Positions 12,355-23,332 are shown, counted from the stretch's first letter. The stretch is DNA of 64,000 bases from Vesta saturnalis (GCA_036346205.1 JARFJB010001969.1:216001-280000); one strand, 5' to 3'. Notes: generated from the sequence alone by a model not told the origin. Translations and numbers: made by a program.

Positions 12355-12740
12355 GCCCACAATACCTGAATTTGAGTCATATCGGTTTTTAAACACGATA
12401 ATCCCCCATTTTTGATCCACCATTTTAAATTTTTTAATTTTGGCAATAAATTTATTCTTAGAGATCCTAAAAACCCCCAATTCCCAACTGTCAAAAAAAA
12501 TTTGCAGCCTAAAAACGGTGCCCCACTGGCAGTTTTTAATTTTTTTTTTATTTAAATGATGTTTTACAAATTAACAAAGTTGCAACATTGATTATTAGCC
12601 CAAAATACCTGAATTTTAGTCATATCGGATTTTAAATACGATAATCCCCCATTTTTGATACTCCATTTAGATAAAATAAAAAATACACAATTTTGCACCT
12701 TAAAGACGGTGTGCCACTAGTTATTATATATTTTTTTATT
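12355..12740. repeat. Two-copy direct repeat, ~240-bp period
   Basis: The block around 12358-12420 (ACCTGAATTTGAGTCATATC, then a stretch ending in CCCCCATTTTTGATC) recurs at 12605-12665 with a few differences, and both are followed by a segment ending in ACGGTG..CCACT. A weaker third trace of the CCACTGG motif sits near 12845. It lies just upstream of the start of the piggyBac relic and may be its 5' region or an older tandem repeat. Confidence 0.6.
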
Positions 12741-12944
12741 TGGAAATTATATTAAAAAAGGTATTAGTTTGTTATTTTAATTATGTAACTCTATAAAATT
12801 TGAGGCAATGGATTTTTTCAGTTTTCTGATAACCCAAAAATGCCCCGCCACTGGTTGAATTTTGCTCATTAACGAAATAGACCTAGATTTTGTGGCAGAG
12901 AATTTTCCTACCAAATTTTATATCGATAGGTTTAATAGGTTTAA

Positions 12945-13110
12945 AGGTTCAATAGATATCCCGCACACACCCAGACACACAGACTCCAAATTTTTTTTCT
13001 AAAAATGGCTGTTTTATCGATAGCTTTAATGATTCAAAGATATCCAGCACACTCACACACAGACACACAATTAGATACGAAATTTTTTTTTCTAAAAATA
13101 TGTTTTAGGT
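12945..13110. repeat. Short direct repeat with CA-rich motif
   Basis: CACACACCCAGACACACAGA followed by a T-rich run and CTAAAAATGGC recurs about 75 bp downstream as CACTCACACACAGACACACA plus a similar T-rich run and CTAAAAATATG. Function unknown. Confidence 0.45.
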
Positions 13111-13273
13111 TTTGTTTAGACCACAAAACCTCGAAATATGTAAAAAAAGGTGTTTGAAGATTAAAACCGATTACATAGCTTTCTCTTTATACCTATGTAT
13201 AGGAGAAAGAAATTTAGAAGAATGATTGCAAATACACTGTTAATAAAAAACAAAAACCAATGCTAGAGGACAC

Positions 13274-13537
13274 TTGTCAGCTAATATTCGTTTTGGTCGC
13301 AGAGAGCACTTTGTAATTTCTTATGATAACCAAACACGATGCGTATGCTGTCATCTAAGAACAACCACTAGATATGTAAAATGCAACCCAGGTTTTCATG
13401 TCAGGTGCTTTTGTAGTCCATCATGCAGCATATTAAGAGACTTAAATTTGGGGCAAAATTCAACTTATGGAACTTTTAGGGTTAGCAACACTGTGTATGA
13501 GCTGTCAGTTCAACATCCAAATGCTGTCAAGCACTAG
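13274..13537 (+). pseudogene. piggyBac C-terminal zinc-finger fragment (copy 2)
   Basis: An 87-codon frame containing RCVCCHLRTTTRYVKC and then FHVRCF, which matches the cysteine-rich C-terminal domain of piggyBac transposases (paired C-x-x-C, TRY.C, CF). The preceding RREHFVI corresponds to the usual R.HF motif in front of it. No catalytic core is joined to it, and a long TA repeat follows about 100 bp later. It is probably the 3' remnant of a separate, largely deleted element. The cysteines are all still present. Confidence 0.6.
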
Positions 13538-13628
13538 CTGTAACATAACCGCTCAACAGTTACAAAAGCTTCAACTTGGGTTACTATAGTAACTTTTTTC
13601 TGTGTTACCGTATGGTCACACTAGTCCT

Positions 13629-13632
<4 letters not shown>

Positions 13633-13710
<78 letters not shown>
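13633..13710. repeat. (TA)n microsatellite
   Basis: About 78 bp of uninterrupted TA dinucleotides. It separates two piggyBac relics. Confidence 0.97.
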
Positions 13711-13713
<3 letters not shown>

Positions 13714-13789
13714 TTAAATGTTTCATTTGCAGAAAGAATATCGGTCTGGTGTATTTAAATAGGCTGAACTAATTGATGTACTTGAAAAT

Positions 13790-15272
13790 TACGATAACTT
13801 GAAGTGCCAGATACATATGTAGCTCCTACGGGTGCAGCAGATTTGACAGATGCAGGTTATGCCGATGAGGATTCTCCTGACTTAGTTGCCAGTTTAATAT
13901 AAACAGGAAAATAAAGAAGAGTTAGAGATAGAAAAAACTGTGATAACCACGATGAAATCAATATTTTTGTAATACACCATTCAATGGGTATAAATGAAAA
14001 TCTCTAATTGAGTTATTTGAAATGATGTTAGATAATACCTTATTGATGTGTTAGTAAAACAATCGAGGATTCCTTAATTATCCAATTGTCCAAGTAATAA
14101 AAAATCTGGGACAACGGAAGTAATATGATGAATGTTTTGGTTGTAGAGTCAATGATGCGCGATATATTAGTTACAATTATTATCTTTTACATTGGTAGAT
14201 AACACAAATATAAACATCACTTGTAAGATATGGAATATACGCTCACTCATGAGTATAATAAAAAAACAGCTTCCGGCATCATCGTATCCCTACAGTACAT
14301 AACAACTTTTACTCAATGATACGGTATTATGGTAAACACGGATGCAAGCAGTTCATTCTAGGCAAACCTGTATGTTTCGAAGGAGCATGGCTACTTAGCC
14401 AATTTTGAGCTGTATCAAGGAAAATCTGTAAAGCCAAGTTCTACTTATCACAATTAATTAGGAAAATGTGCAGCTGTATTTGTTGGCATGTAGACGATCT
14501 ACCCCATAAGAATTTAAAGTACCAATTTTATTGTGACAACTTATGTACTAGTTTTAATTTATTAGCTTACCTCAAGGAGCGGGTTTACTAAGGTAGGGGT
14601 ACAATCCGAACGAACCAAATTCCTAATGAATGTCCGCTCACACAACTGCAGCAGATACAAAGAGCACGTATAGAGTCAAAATTAAAAAAGGATTAAGGCA
14701 TCGTGCTGATACATTAGAAGGACAATTCGGTTGTATATATGGCAATCAACCAATGGACACACTGAAACGTTTCAGTGGACTGGAGAAAAAATGTTTAACT
14801 GCCGATAGGCTTTATGTCATAGGTATGAATAAGCACATGGGTGAAACATACAGCATGGATGAAAACATAGCGAAGTATCGTATTGGAAAACAAGGAAAGA
14901 TGGTATTGATCTATTTTCACATGCCCATTAGACGTGTCCACACACAATATTTGAGTTTTGTACACACAAAAAAAAAGCATTCGGAATAAATTTCCCGCCT
15001 TAATTTTAGCAGAACATATGTCACCGGATGTTTGTTAAAGTATGAAACACACACAAAAGGCTGCGGGAGACTGTCGAGGGCACTCAACAGTGTTATCGTA
15101 AGTAGAGTATCAGATGATATCATGTACAATGGTCAAGACGAATTTCGTACATTTTGTGCCCTACAACAAAAGAAAACGACGTGCTGGTGAAAGATTCACT
15201 TTAGTAAGCCGAACAGAATGCGGAAGTTGTCAAGTAGGCCTATGCGTTACATCCTTTGCAATATTACATGCC
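13790..15272 (+). pseudogene. piggyBac-like transposase relic (copy 3)
   Basis: Blocks appear in the correct order but in different frames. The acidic N-terminus reads LTDAGYADEDSPDLV near 13840. At about 14320-14640 the frame reads MIRYYGKHGCKQFILGKP and LYQGKSVKPSS, then LGKCAA and TNFIVTTYVLV, where the family has the second aspartate in FYCDNLFT. From 14630 to 14989 come NKHMGETYSMDENIAKYRIG, the region of the third aspartate (GGVDLMDE), in which the first D of the pair is replaced. The C-terminal finger survives as TECGSCQVGLCVTSFA near 15215-15270. Sequence style is closer to the copy at 47661-50098 than to copy 1, so at least two piggyBac lineages are present. Clearly inactive. Confidence 0.78.
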
Positions 15273-15655
15273 AGATAAGAATTCTATACATAAAAATATT
15301 TTACCTATCATGAAAATATATCCTGTCATTGGTTTACTTTGTATAAAACGTATTTATATTAAAATTGTTTCAACTTTATTCTTGTGTGTTTGTGTAAATT
15401 AACCCACAAAAAAATGTAGTCCTTATTAGGTTTGCACATTAATTACAGTGAGCATTTTGACATTAATAATGAAAATAATATTCATATCAAAAAAATAGAA
15501 CAATGCTATTCTAATGGATTGATCCACATTCGAACGTTGCGCGTTCCAAAATCATTTATTTACCTTCCAACCCACATATACGTATGTAGATGCAAATTCA
15601 TTTTTCTTAGTAACGGTGAATCGACTTATTAGATAATTTTACAACGTTTACAAAG
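15273..15655. other. No recognised feature
   Basis: AT-rich spacer between the piggyBac relic and the GT-rich repeat block. It includes, near 15565, ACCTTCCAACCCACATATAC, which recurs at the unit junction near 17679. Confidence 0.4.
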
Positions 15656-15790
15656 TGTGCGTGTGCGTGTGCGTGTGAGTGTGCGTGTGAGTGTGCGTGT
15701 GAGCGTGCGTGTGCGTGTGCGTGTGCGCGTGCGTGTGAGTGCGTGCGTATGCGCTTTCGGGGGTGCTTACGTGAGTGCGTGCGTGCGTGG
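15656..15790. repeat. GT/GTGC array, unit 1
   Basis: Imperfect GTGCGT and GTGAGT units on the plus strand. Strictly alternating purine-pyrimidine sequence of this kind is prone to Z-DNA. Confidence 0.9.
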
Positions 15791-16111
15791 ACGTATGCTA
15801 ATATCCACGATAACCCCCGAATGGCAGGACGTGCGCACTTCAGGTTTCGTATTTTTAAACTTGTTTTCATTTCTCCTGTGGCTGATTAGATTTTGAGAGA
15901 AATTGAACTGCGGCGAGGAGGGTTTATTAGGAGAAGCTTTCGGTTTTTATCAAATCTTTCTTAATCAGGTGTATGTTTCGAAGATATACAAACACTAACA
16001 TGTAGGGGTTAAATATATCGATTAACCATGTTCTATGTAATGCTTTGATACGACGTGCAATTCAGCGGCAAAAAAACTCCCATTGCAGAACTAAAGTGTC
16101 AATTCAAATTT

Positions 16112-16114
16112 TAC

Positions 16115-16178
<64 letters not shown>
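16112..16178. repeat. (TA)n microsatellite
   Basis: About 66 bp of TA, sitting exactly where the other unit junction has the palindrome ACCTTCCAACC...TATGGAAGGT. Confidence 0.97.
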
Positions 16179-16181
<3 letters not shown>

Positions 16182-16284
16182 GGTATGGAAGGTTGAGCAA
16201 TCACACTCGTTTCTCATTACTAAAACTACTCATTACATCATTTACTACGTCTGATAAAGTTTATGCAGGATCGGCCATGATGTT

Positions 16285-16289
<5 letters not shown>

Positions 16290-16373
<84 letters not shown>

Positions 16374-16873
16374 TCTGTGGGTGCGTGCGTGCGTGCGTGC
16401 GTGCGTGCGTACGTGGGTGCGTGCGTGCGTGCGTGCGTGCGTGCGGGCGTGCGTGCGTGTGTGCGTGCGTGCGTGCGCGTGTGCGTGTGCGTGTGAGTGT
16501 GCGTGTGCGTGTGCTGTGGTGTGCATGTGCTGTGTGTGTGCGTGTGCGTGTGCGTGTGCGTGTGCGTGTGCTTGTGCGTGTGCGTGTGCGTGTGCGTGTG
16601 CGTGTGCGTGTACGTGTGCGTGTGCGTGTGCGTGTGCGACTGCGCCTGCGTGTGCGTGTGCGTGTGCGTGTGCGTGTGCATGTGCGTGTGGGTTTGCGTG
16701 TGCGTGTGCGTATGCGTATGCGTGTGCGTGTGCGTGTGCGTGTGCGTGTGCATCTGCGTGTGCGTGTGCGTGTGCGTGTGCGTGTGCGTGTGCGCGTGCG
16801 TGTGCGTGTGCGTGTGCGTGTGCGTGTGCGTGTGCGTGTGCGTGTGCGCGTGCGTGTGCGTGTGTGTCTGTTC

Positions 16874-16914
<41 letters not shown>

Positions 16915-17350
16915 TGTGTCTGTGAGTTTGGGCGTGTCCGCGCTTGTGTGCGTGTGTGTGTGGGTGTGTGTTCACATGCGTGCGTACCTATGCGTGTTCC
17001 TGCATGCGAGCGTGCGTGCGTTCGTGCCTGTGTTTGTTCGTGCGTACTTGAGTGACTGACTGATTGCGTGCGTGCGTGTGCGTATGCGTGTGCGTGTGCG
17101 TGTGCGTGTGCGTGCGCGTGTGCGTGTGCGTGTGCGTGTGCGTGTGCGTGTGCGTGTGCGTGTGCGTGTGCGTGTGCGTGTGCGTGTACGTGTTCGTTTG
17201 CGTGTGCGTGTGCGTGTGCGTGTGCGTGTGCATGTGCGAGTGCGTGTGTGTGCATGCGCGTGCGCGTGCTCATGTACGTGTGCGTGTGTGTGTAGGGTCG
17301 CACAAGTGTGCGTGCGTGCGTATGCGCTTTCGGGGGAGCTTTCGCGAGCG
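16290..17350. repeat. GT / GTGC / GTGCGT array, unit 2 (~1.06 kb)
   Basis: It begins as (GT)n, passes to (GTGC)n, then to several hundred bases of GTGCGT hexamers with scattered single changes, a short second (GT)n and another GTGCGT run. Frames of up to 339 codons open on both strands only because the repeat contains no stop codons; none has a non-repetitive protein sequence. Confidence 0.95.
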
Positions 17351-17678
17351 CGTGCGTGGATGTATGCTAATATCCACGATAACTCCCGAATGGCAGGACG
17401 TGCGCACTTCAAGCTTTGAATGTTTAAGCTTATTTTCCTTTCTCCTGTGGATGATTAGATTTTGAGAGAAATTGAACTGCGGAGAGGAGGGTTTCTTAGG
17501 AGCAGCTTTCTGTTTTTATCAAATATTTCTGAATCAGATGTATGTTTCAAAGATATACGAACACTAACATGTAGGGGTTAAATATATCGATTAACCATGT
17601 TCTATGTAACGTTTTGATACGACGCGTATTTTAAAAAAAAACTCCTAACGTAGAATTTAAGTGTTGATTCAGATGTTT

Positions 17679-17717
17679 ACCTTCCAACCTACATACACAT
17701 GTGTTGGTATGGAAGGT
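17679..17717. repeat. Imperfect 39-bp palindrome at unit junction
   Basis: ACCTTCCAACC at 17679-17689 faces GGTATGGAAGGT ending at 17717, with an ACATGTGT centre. It lies at the junction between units 2 and 3 of the higher-order repeat; a related half-site is at about 15563. Confidence 0.6.
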
Positions 17718-17809
17718 TGTGCAATCGCACTTTTTTACTATTACTAAAGCTACGTATTACATCATTTATAACGTTTGATAAAGTTTAGGCAGGATCGGCC
17801 ATGATGATT

Positions 17810-17812
<3 letters not shown>

Positions 17813-17881
<69 letters not shown>

Positions 17882-18490
17882 TGTGTATGTGTGTGTGTGT
17901 GTGTGTATGTGTGTGTGCGTGTGGGTGCGCCCGCGCTTATGTGCGTGTGTGCGTGGGTGTCTGTGCACGTGTGTGTGTACCTATGCGTGTCCCTGTATGC
18001 CAGCGTGCGTGCGTTCGTACCTGTGTGCGTTCGTGCGTGCTTGAGTGTGTGGCTGAGTGCGTGCGTGCATGTGCGTGTGACGTGTGCGTGTGCGTGTGAG
18101 TGTGCGTGTGCGTGTGCGTGTGCGTGTGCGTGTGCGTGTGCGTGTGCGTGTGCGTGTGCTTGTGCGCGTGCGTGTGAGTGTGCGTGTGCGTGTGAGTGCG
18201 CGTGTGCGTGTGTACGTGTGCGTGTGGAGTGCAAGTGCGTGTGAATGTGCGTGTGCGTATGCGTGTGCGTGTGCGTTTGCGTGTGCGCGTGCGTTTGCGT
18301 GTGTGTGCGTGTGCATGTGCGTGTTCGTATGAGTGTGCGTGTGCGTGTACGTCTGAGTGTGAGTGTGCGTGTGCGTGTGGGAGTGCAAGTGCATGTGCGC
18401 GTGCGCGCGCGTGTGTTTACGTGAATGTATGCGTGCGTAGTGTGTTCGTGCGTGCCTGAGTGGATGGGAGCGTGGGCGTGTGTGAGTGTT
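17813..18490. repeat. GT / GTGC array, unit 3 (~0.68 kb)
   Basis: About 60 bp of pure GT, then GTGCGT-type units with more interruptions than unit 2. The long frames seen here are repeat artefacts. Confidence 0.93.
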
Positions 18491-18809
18491 GATGTATATT
18501 AGTATCCGCTATAATTTCAGAACTGTAATGGGTACATACCGAAGATTATTTCATTTGTCCTGAACTTGATTAAATACAGCGGCGGAGAAGAGGGGTTGAT
18601 TAGAGGCATTTATTTGATTTTGTCAAATCTTTCTGAAAATACGTTAAAATGTATCTTAGAAATATGGATGAATGGTGTTCTATGCAATGTTTTGATACGG
18701 GGCGTAATTAGACAGAACACAAGTTTCTAAAGTGGAATGTAAGTAGTTGTCCAAATTGTTTCAATACCTAAATAACGATTACTATTATAGCAAAATGAGA
18801 AAGCATTCT

Positions 18810-19645
18810 TTTAGTTAATTTCACATAACTTTTCCATATAAAATAGTTTAATACAAAGTCACAATATATTAAAAATTAATTAAATAGGATTGAAAATCCT
18901 TAAGCAATATTATCAATATTTTTTTGGAAGCGGGCGGCTTTAGCATGTTTTTTTTTCAAGTTACCATTTAGATGCTATCTGGTATGAAGTATTAGCGTCG
19001 ATCTGATGTAGACTATTGTCAATGTTTTTTGTGTTACATATTTAATGTATTAAAAAAGAGGTTGAATAACTATTCTAAAAAATTATGATTAGTAAAATTT
19101 GTTCATTTCTTTCAGTTTCCACTTTGAAGGTTGTAGCGCCGTGAGTGTTTAATATCTGAATATCGAGTATTTTTATTAGAAATTGTGTAGACATATTTTT
19201 TAACGAATATTTAATTTTACATTTTACATACCTTTATAAAGCTTCTCAATATAAAGCAAACTAAACCTAAAAATTAATTAAATAGGATTTATAATTTTTT
19301 TAAGTTAGTTCCTATGTGTCCATTAACGTCTATCTGACATGAAGCTTTAATCGTTCATAACTTCCACTGTGTACATTGGAAGGTAGTGTTGTTCTCCATC
19401 AAGTATTTTTAGTGTCTGAATAACGATACATTTTTTAAAACAATGTATAGTCATATTTTTTAAAGAAAGTTTAAATTTACATAATTTTTCTCTATAATGC
19501 TTCTTAGTAAGACTGCTAAGACTAAAAATTAGTTAAATAGGATTGAAAATGCTTAAATTGCATTGTTGGTATTTTATAGAAGCTGGTATAGATTATTCTG
19601 TTTGTTTTTACAACGTTGCCTATTTTCTTTATGAGTGTAACACAA
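18810..19645. repeat. Diverged tandem repeat, three monomers
   Basis: AAATTARTTAAATAGGATT occurs at about 18871, 19270 and 19530, each time preceded by a similar AT-rich segment. The first two are followed by GCTATCTGGTATGAAG and GTCTATCTGACATGAAGC. Spacing of about 400 and 260 bp indicates unequal decay. No coding signal. Confidence 0.55.
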
Positions 19646-19884
19646 AGGTAAAAGAAAGATATAGTAGTGAGAAATGAAAAGTGACACTCCTTCTTAAAGT
19701 TAAATGCAATATGAAGATATTTTTATTGTAGGCTTAAATTTTTAAGATAAGCAGTAAATCTTTCTGCGTATACCTTTAAATGGGTACATTTAAGTCTTTT
19801 CGTTTACTTCTGGAACAATGTAACACCACAAAAGACATAAACACTCATTTTAGTAGCAAAGAGATAAAAGTTAAGTTTATTTTG

Positions 19885-20044
19885 ACCCGTACCTTCCCTT
19901 TTTGTGTAACCTTCTCCGGTAAACGTTCGCCCGTCTTCCTAATTAGTGTTTGTTGAGCCTCTTTTCCACAGGAGTAATCACGAAGCACTGGGATGCCCTG
20001 CACTGTAACTAGAACGTCTAATGAAAATGTTCCCAACAGATGCT
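19885..20044 (-). CDS. Possible host exon or relic, unrecognised
   Basis: On the minus strand a less AT-rich stretch encodes QHLLGTFSLDVLVTVQGIPV and RDYSCGKEAQQTLIRKTGER. It is preceded by an AG (TATTCAG, about 20046) and followed by AAGGGAAG then GTACGG, a credible donor near 19889. That would make a ~150-nt internal exon. I do not recognise the protein, no neighbouring exon was found, and chance cannot be excluded. Confidence 0.2.
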
Positions 20045-21017
20045 GACTGAATATAAAAAAGTTTTTACTGCTAAATTTATTTTTACGTATTTCCTTTTAA
20101 GCAAATAATATTGACGTATTACGTAAATCATTTATAATTTTAAATCTTTTAAACCGATTTATTTAATCTTACGTAAATTTTACAAATTTTATTAATGTTA
20201 AACGAAGTTTTTATATTTCTAAGCTGATTCGTTAACTATTCCTTTGGCAACTGAAGTCTTTAAACTTTTCCAATTACTTTCTATTACTCTGCAAAGTTTC
20301 GTTGATTGCTTAAATTTCCATAACAAACATTAACAACTCCAAAAACTAAAATGAAACAGTCGTTAGAAAAATCAAACCTAAAATTTTACATTTAATGTTA
20401 TTAAAAATGTATATCTGTGCTTCAACAGCTTTTACTATATTGTGTAGCTTAATGCACGACCAAAATTATTTACTACGCGAACATTAGCGGTGTTTCTATA
20501 AATTGTGTATGCAATGTTTTACATACACCGTTATGAGAATTTTAAATTTTGGTGCTTGTAACCCCGCATGCAAATCAAATGTTTCTTTTTCTCTTAAAAA
20601 CGTTTACCACGCCGCCGACGGGAATTTGCTTTGTCAAATAATTGCCTTAATTAAAACATTTTTAGGGTTTGTTGAATTTTTACTTACCATCAGACAATTG
20701 TGGCTTAATCAATTTCCTTAACTTTAATCAGATGGTACTAAGTTAATAAATAATTAATTTAATAAATATCAACTTCTGCAAAATTTGGCAAGTCTTTACA
20801 AATTGTTGAAACAAGCTGCGATGTGAGATGCACAAGTAGGGGTAAATGACGCAAGACATAATATAGCCAAATCTTTATTCTTTAAGTATTGCCATTAAAG
20901 AGATAACGTTAGCAAACTTAGGCATGAATGCACAGAAAGTGATACGCGTTAATATAACATTTGATAGTAAAGTTAAAAATTATTATTAATTTTATTAAAT
21001 ACATAAATAAAAAGTTT
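20045..21017. other. No recognised feature
   Basis: AT-rich sequence. A 72-codon frame at 20503-20721 shows no family motif. The last 50 bases before the tRNA are repeated downstream of it (see 21298-21341). Confidence 0.45.
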
Positions 21018-21090
21018 ACCTCGAGTAGGATTTGAACCTACGACCTGTACTTTGCTAGAGTACTGCGCTAACCAACTGCGCTATCGAGAT
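21018..21090 (-). tRNA. tRNA-like gene, anticodon AGC (Ala by code), intact cloverleaf
   Basis: On the minus strand 73 nt fold as a full cloverleaf: acceptor ATCTCGA/TCGAGGT (one T-G wobble), D stem GCGC/GCGC, anticodon stem GTACT/AGTAC with loop CTAGCAA, variable loop AGGTC, and T stem GTAGG/CCTAC with loop TTCAAAT. The anticodon is AGC, which reads alanine codons, but the G3:U70 pair needed by alanyl-tRNA synthetase is absent (C3:G70). A TTTTT run follows the 3' end (AAACTTTTT), as expected for Pol III termination. A decayed copy with the same 3' flank lies 324 bp away, so it may be a tRNA pseudogene or SINE head rather than a working tRNA. Confidence 0.6.
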
Positions 21091-21341
21091 TCAAGCCCCA
21101 ATCGATGTAAGCATTGTCTTTATGTATGTAGAACTAACGTAAATTCTAAATATAATGAAATTACAATCAAATTACTTATATTAATGGAATGTGAGCCTGC
21201 AATATCGCAGGATTCACACATACCACTGCAACTTGACTAATATTAATTTATTATAAGCTTTCTTATGAACGAATAAGTTCAAAGGTAAATATGTAATTAA
21301 AAATTATTATTAATTTTATTAAATACATAAATAAAAAGTTT

Positions 21342-21414
21342 ACCTCGAGTAGGATTTCAACCTACGACCTATACTTTGCTAGAGTACCGCGCTAATCAAC
21401 TGCGCTATCATATA
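21342..21414 (-). pseudogene. Decayed duplicate of the AGC tRNA-like sequence
   Basis: D, anticodon and T arms are largely kept (AGCGCAGTTGATTAGCGC, loop CTAGCAA), but the 5' half of the acceptor stem no longer pairs and the T loop has a G substitution. The flank on its 3' side (AAACTTTTTATTTATGTATT and onward) is identical to that of the intact copy. Confidence 0.65.
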
Positions 21415-21857
21415 GTTGTTAATTTTGTTATGTTTTTGGTTACAGTAATATCATTAAAGCGAGTGAGTTTGTTTAAAGGAATTCGCTAATTTTGATAAAA
21501 CAAAATAATGTAATTTCTTTCTCAATAAATTCAAGCTGTCTTTTACTAACTAATCCTCACAATGAATCGTTGGGCGCCTTTAAAAGTATTGCAGTGTGTC
21601 ACAAAATTATAAACATCTCCATGTGAGGAGATAAAGAATGTCAAATACTTAAATTATATCAACCATTTATCAGAAAAATACTATGGCGACCTAAACTCAT
21701 GTTCATAAAACTTTCTCAAACATACAGATTGCTGTAACTGTAACACACAAAGGAATCACTTAATTTATGAACGATCAACCTTTGAGTCCGAAATTAACCA
21801 AAATGTATATACAATTTTCGTATTTTATCGTAAACGACCTTAACAAGTTCACGGACA

Positions 21858-21948
21858 GGACGTCACATGACGTCCGACTAGCAGGTACATGACGTTGTAC
21901 AACGTCCTCTTCCATACTACTGCTGGGAGCTCCACGTTGAATGACGTC
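21858..21948. promoter_or_regulatory. Cluster of ACGT/CRE-like palindromes
   Basis: GGACGTCACATGACGTCC (21858-21875) is a near-perfect inverted pair of TGACGTCC half-sites. GACGTTGTACAACGTC (21891-21906) is a perfect 16-bp palindrome. A further TGACGTC lies at 21942-21948. TGACGTC is the core CREB/ATF bZIP site. Such a cluster is unexpected in AT-rich DNA and could be a promoter or enhancer; no gene start was identified beside it. Confidence 0.35.
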
Positions 21949-22954
21949 GAGTTTTCTATGGTTTTATGTGTTGGTCGGTTTATACTGTCTCCTAAAAAAT
22001 AATCTTATGTAAACTGCACATGTTTTAAATAAGGATTAAATGTCGATGATGTAAAAATTATAAACCATTAGTTTTGTGGATGTTTAAGTAATAGCGTACT
22101 AATTTCCTAGTGGTGTTTTTATAGCAGTATTGTGCAAACAATTTACATAACAATACATTTCAAGGTAAATATTCTAATACTATTCAAACAGGGACGGTAC
22201 TGAGTCGTTTTTTGATAAGAATAGTATCTATTGGTTACAAAAACTAAATAACTTTGTATGAGAAATGTTTGTTAGGAGGTTTTAACGGTTTTGTCGGAGA
22301 TTTTAAACCGTCCGAGTGTAATTATAAGTCTTATTTTTTTGTGGAAAGTTGATGAAAGTTAAACATAAACATGTGATATTAGGTTATGTACCTACCTATT
22401 GTTCCTATAAATTTTGAATTAGATATGTGCATTGGTTTAGGTTTTACAACTTCCGATGTTCTTATGAGTCAAGTTTTTGGTAAAAAGATGATAAAAATAA
22501 AAACGAACCATTTTAGTATGGAGTTTTGTTTATATAAGTTTTTATTTTAGGTAAATTATGTGCTTGGTTTAAAACATAGAATATTTAAAACGTCCGAAAT
22601 GATTATGTATTATATTTAGTAGAACATTTGTAAAAAAAATTAAATATTTCATATGGCATTGTTTTTATAAGACGAGCACACACGAGCGTGCATGCCTTAA
22701 TGCATGAACGTGCAAGCTTGTGTGACTGAGAGTGGGTACTTCAATGTGTCGAACATGTACGTACAAGGAAAAAATTCGTCTAACATGTATGTCGTAGAAC
22801 ATCCCTCAACGTGTATATCCAAATTAGGTTCGTACTCACGTTTCCATATGGCAACGCTAGGTGCTAATCCGAGATCCACTAGGTATGGTTCAAGAATACA
22901 CAGTTATTAAGAAAGTTGGGAGTGGGAGGGGGGGGGGGGTAGCAAATATTCAAA
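21949..22954. other. No recognised gene
   Basis: AT-rich, with a short inverted pair (AACGGTTTTG...TAAACCGT) near 22285-22315 and an ACATGTA/ACATGTAT direct repeat at 22755-22790. A 13-G run lies at about 22929. No coding signal that I can support. Confidence 0.45.
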
Positions 22955-23328
22955 AATTAAGAATTGGTGATTTGTATACATCTAGTTGTTTGTTTAATAA
23001 CTGATCTGCGTATTTTTTCTTATCAATTTCTAAACCTGCTAATATACCTAGATTCTTGCTTTGGCTCTGAATGTATAAAATTTGAAGGTTACTATTAAAT
23101 TTATGGTTCCTGCATTTAAGTGTGAAGCATAGTCTGATCTCTTGTTATTATATTAAAAAGATTTAAAATATCTTCCTCTTTGACCGATGTAATATTTATT
23201 GCAATCAGGACAATTCAACTTATAAACTCCTGACTTACCTCTACTATCAGCTAGTTTGTTAATGTATTTGAAAGTATTAGCGAAGTTTTTGAAATGAACT
23301 ACTACTACTACTAGTACTAGGTGACCTC
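22955..23328 (-). pseudogene. Penelope-like element, GIY-YIG endonuclease remnant (PLE copy 1)
   Basis: Around 23250-23160 the minus strand encodes KSGVYKLNCPDCNKYYIGQR, the GIY-YIG endonuclease motif of PLEs with its two cysteines between the GVY and YIG halves. Towards 22955, after frame changes, it continues as TFKFYTFRAKARILGILAGL and LLNKQLDVYKSPILNF, matching the PLE C-terminus. The reverse transcriptase part is missing: the fragment is cut on its upstream side at 23328, where the TTAA of a piggyBac element begins. It is a 5'-truncated, inactive copy. Confidence 0.7.
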
Positions 23329-23332
23329 TTAA

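Larger units (their letters stand above)
15541..18770. repeat. Higher-order repeat: three units of unique flank plus GT-rich core
   Basis: The same non-repetitive flank recurs after each GT-rich array. ATATCCACGATAAC, then GAATGGCAGGACGTGCGCAC and AGATTTTGAGAGAAATTGAA, are found at 15798-15905 and 17370-17480, with a more diverged third copy from about 18495. The left flank GTATGGAAGGTTG...CAGGATCGGCCATGATG precedes the arrays at 16290 and 17813. Unit length is about 1.5 kb and then 1.1 kb; the third right flank is the most diverged. This is a tandem array of a composite repeat, not a gene. Confidence 0.8.

Noticed and set aside
16055..17412. Very long open frames (up to 339 codons) on both strands, made of alternating Cys-Val, Arg-Val, His-Thr or His-Ala
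   Set aside because: They are translations of stop-free GT/GTGC/GTGCGT repeats in all frames; no non-repetitive protein sequence or splice structure accompanies them.
15656..18490. Regularly spaced repeats considered as a CRISPR array
   Set aside because: No constant repeat with unique spacers, eukaryotic context, no cas genes; simple-sequence repeat explains it.
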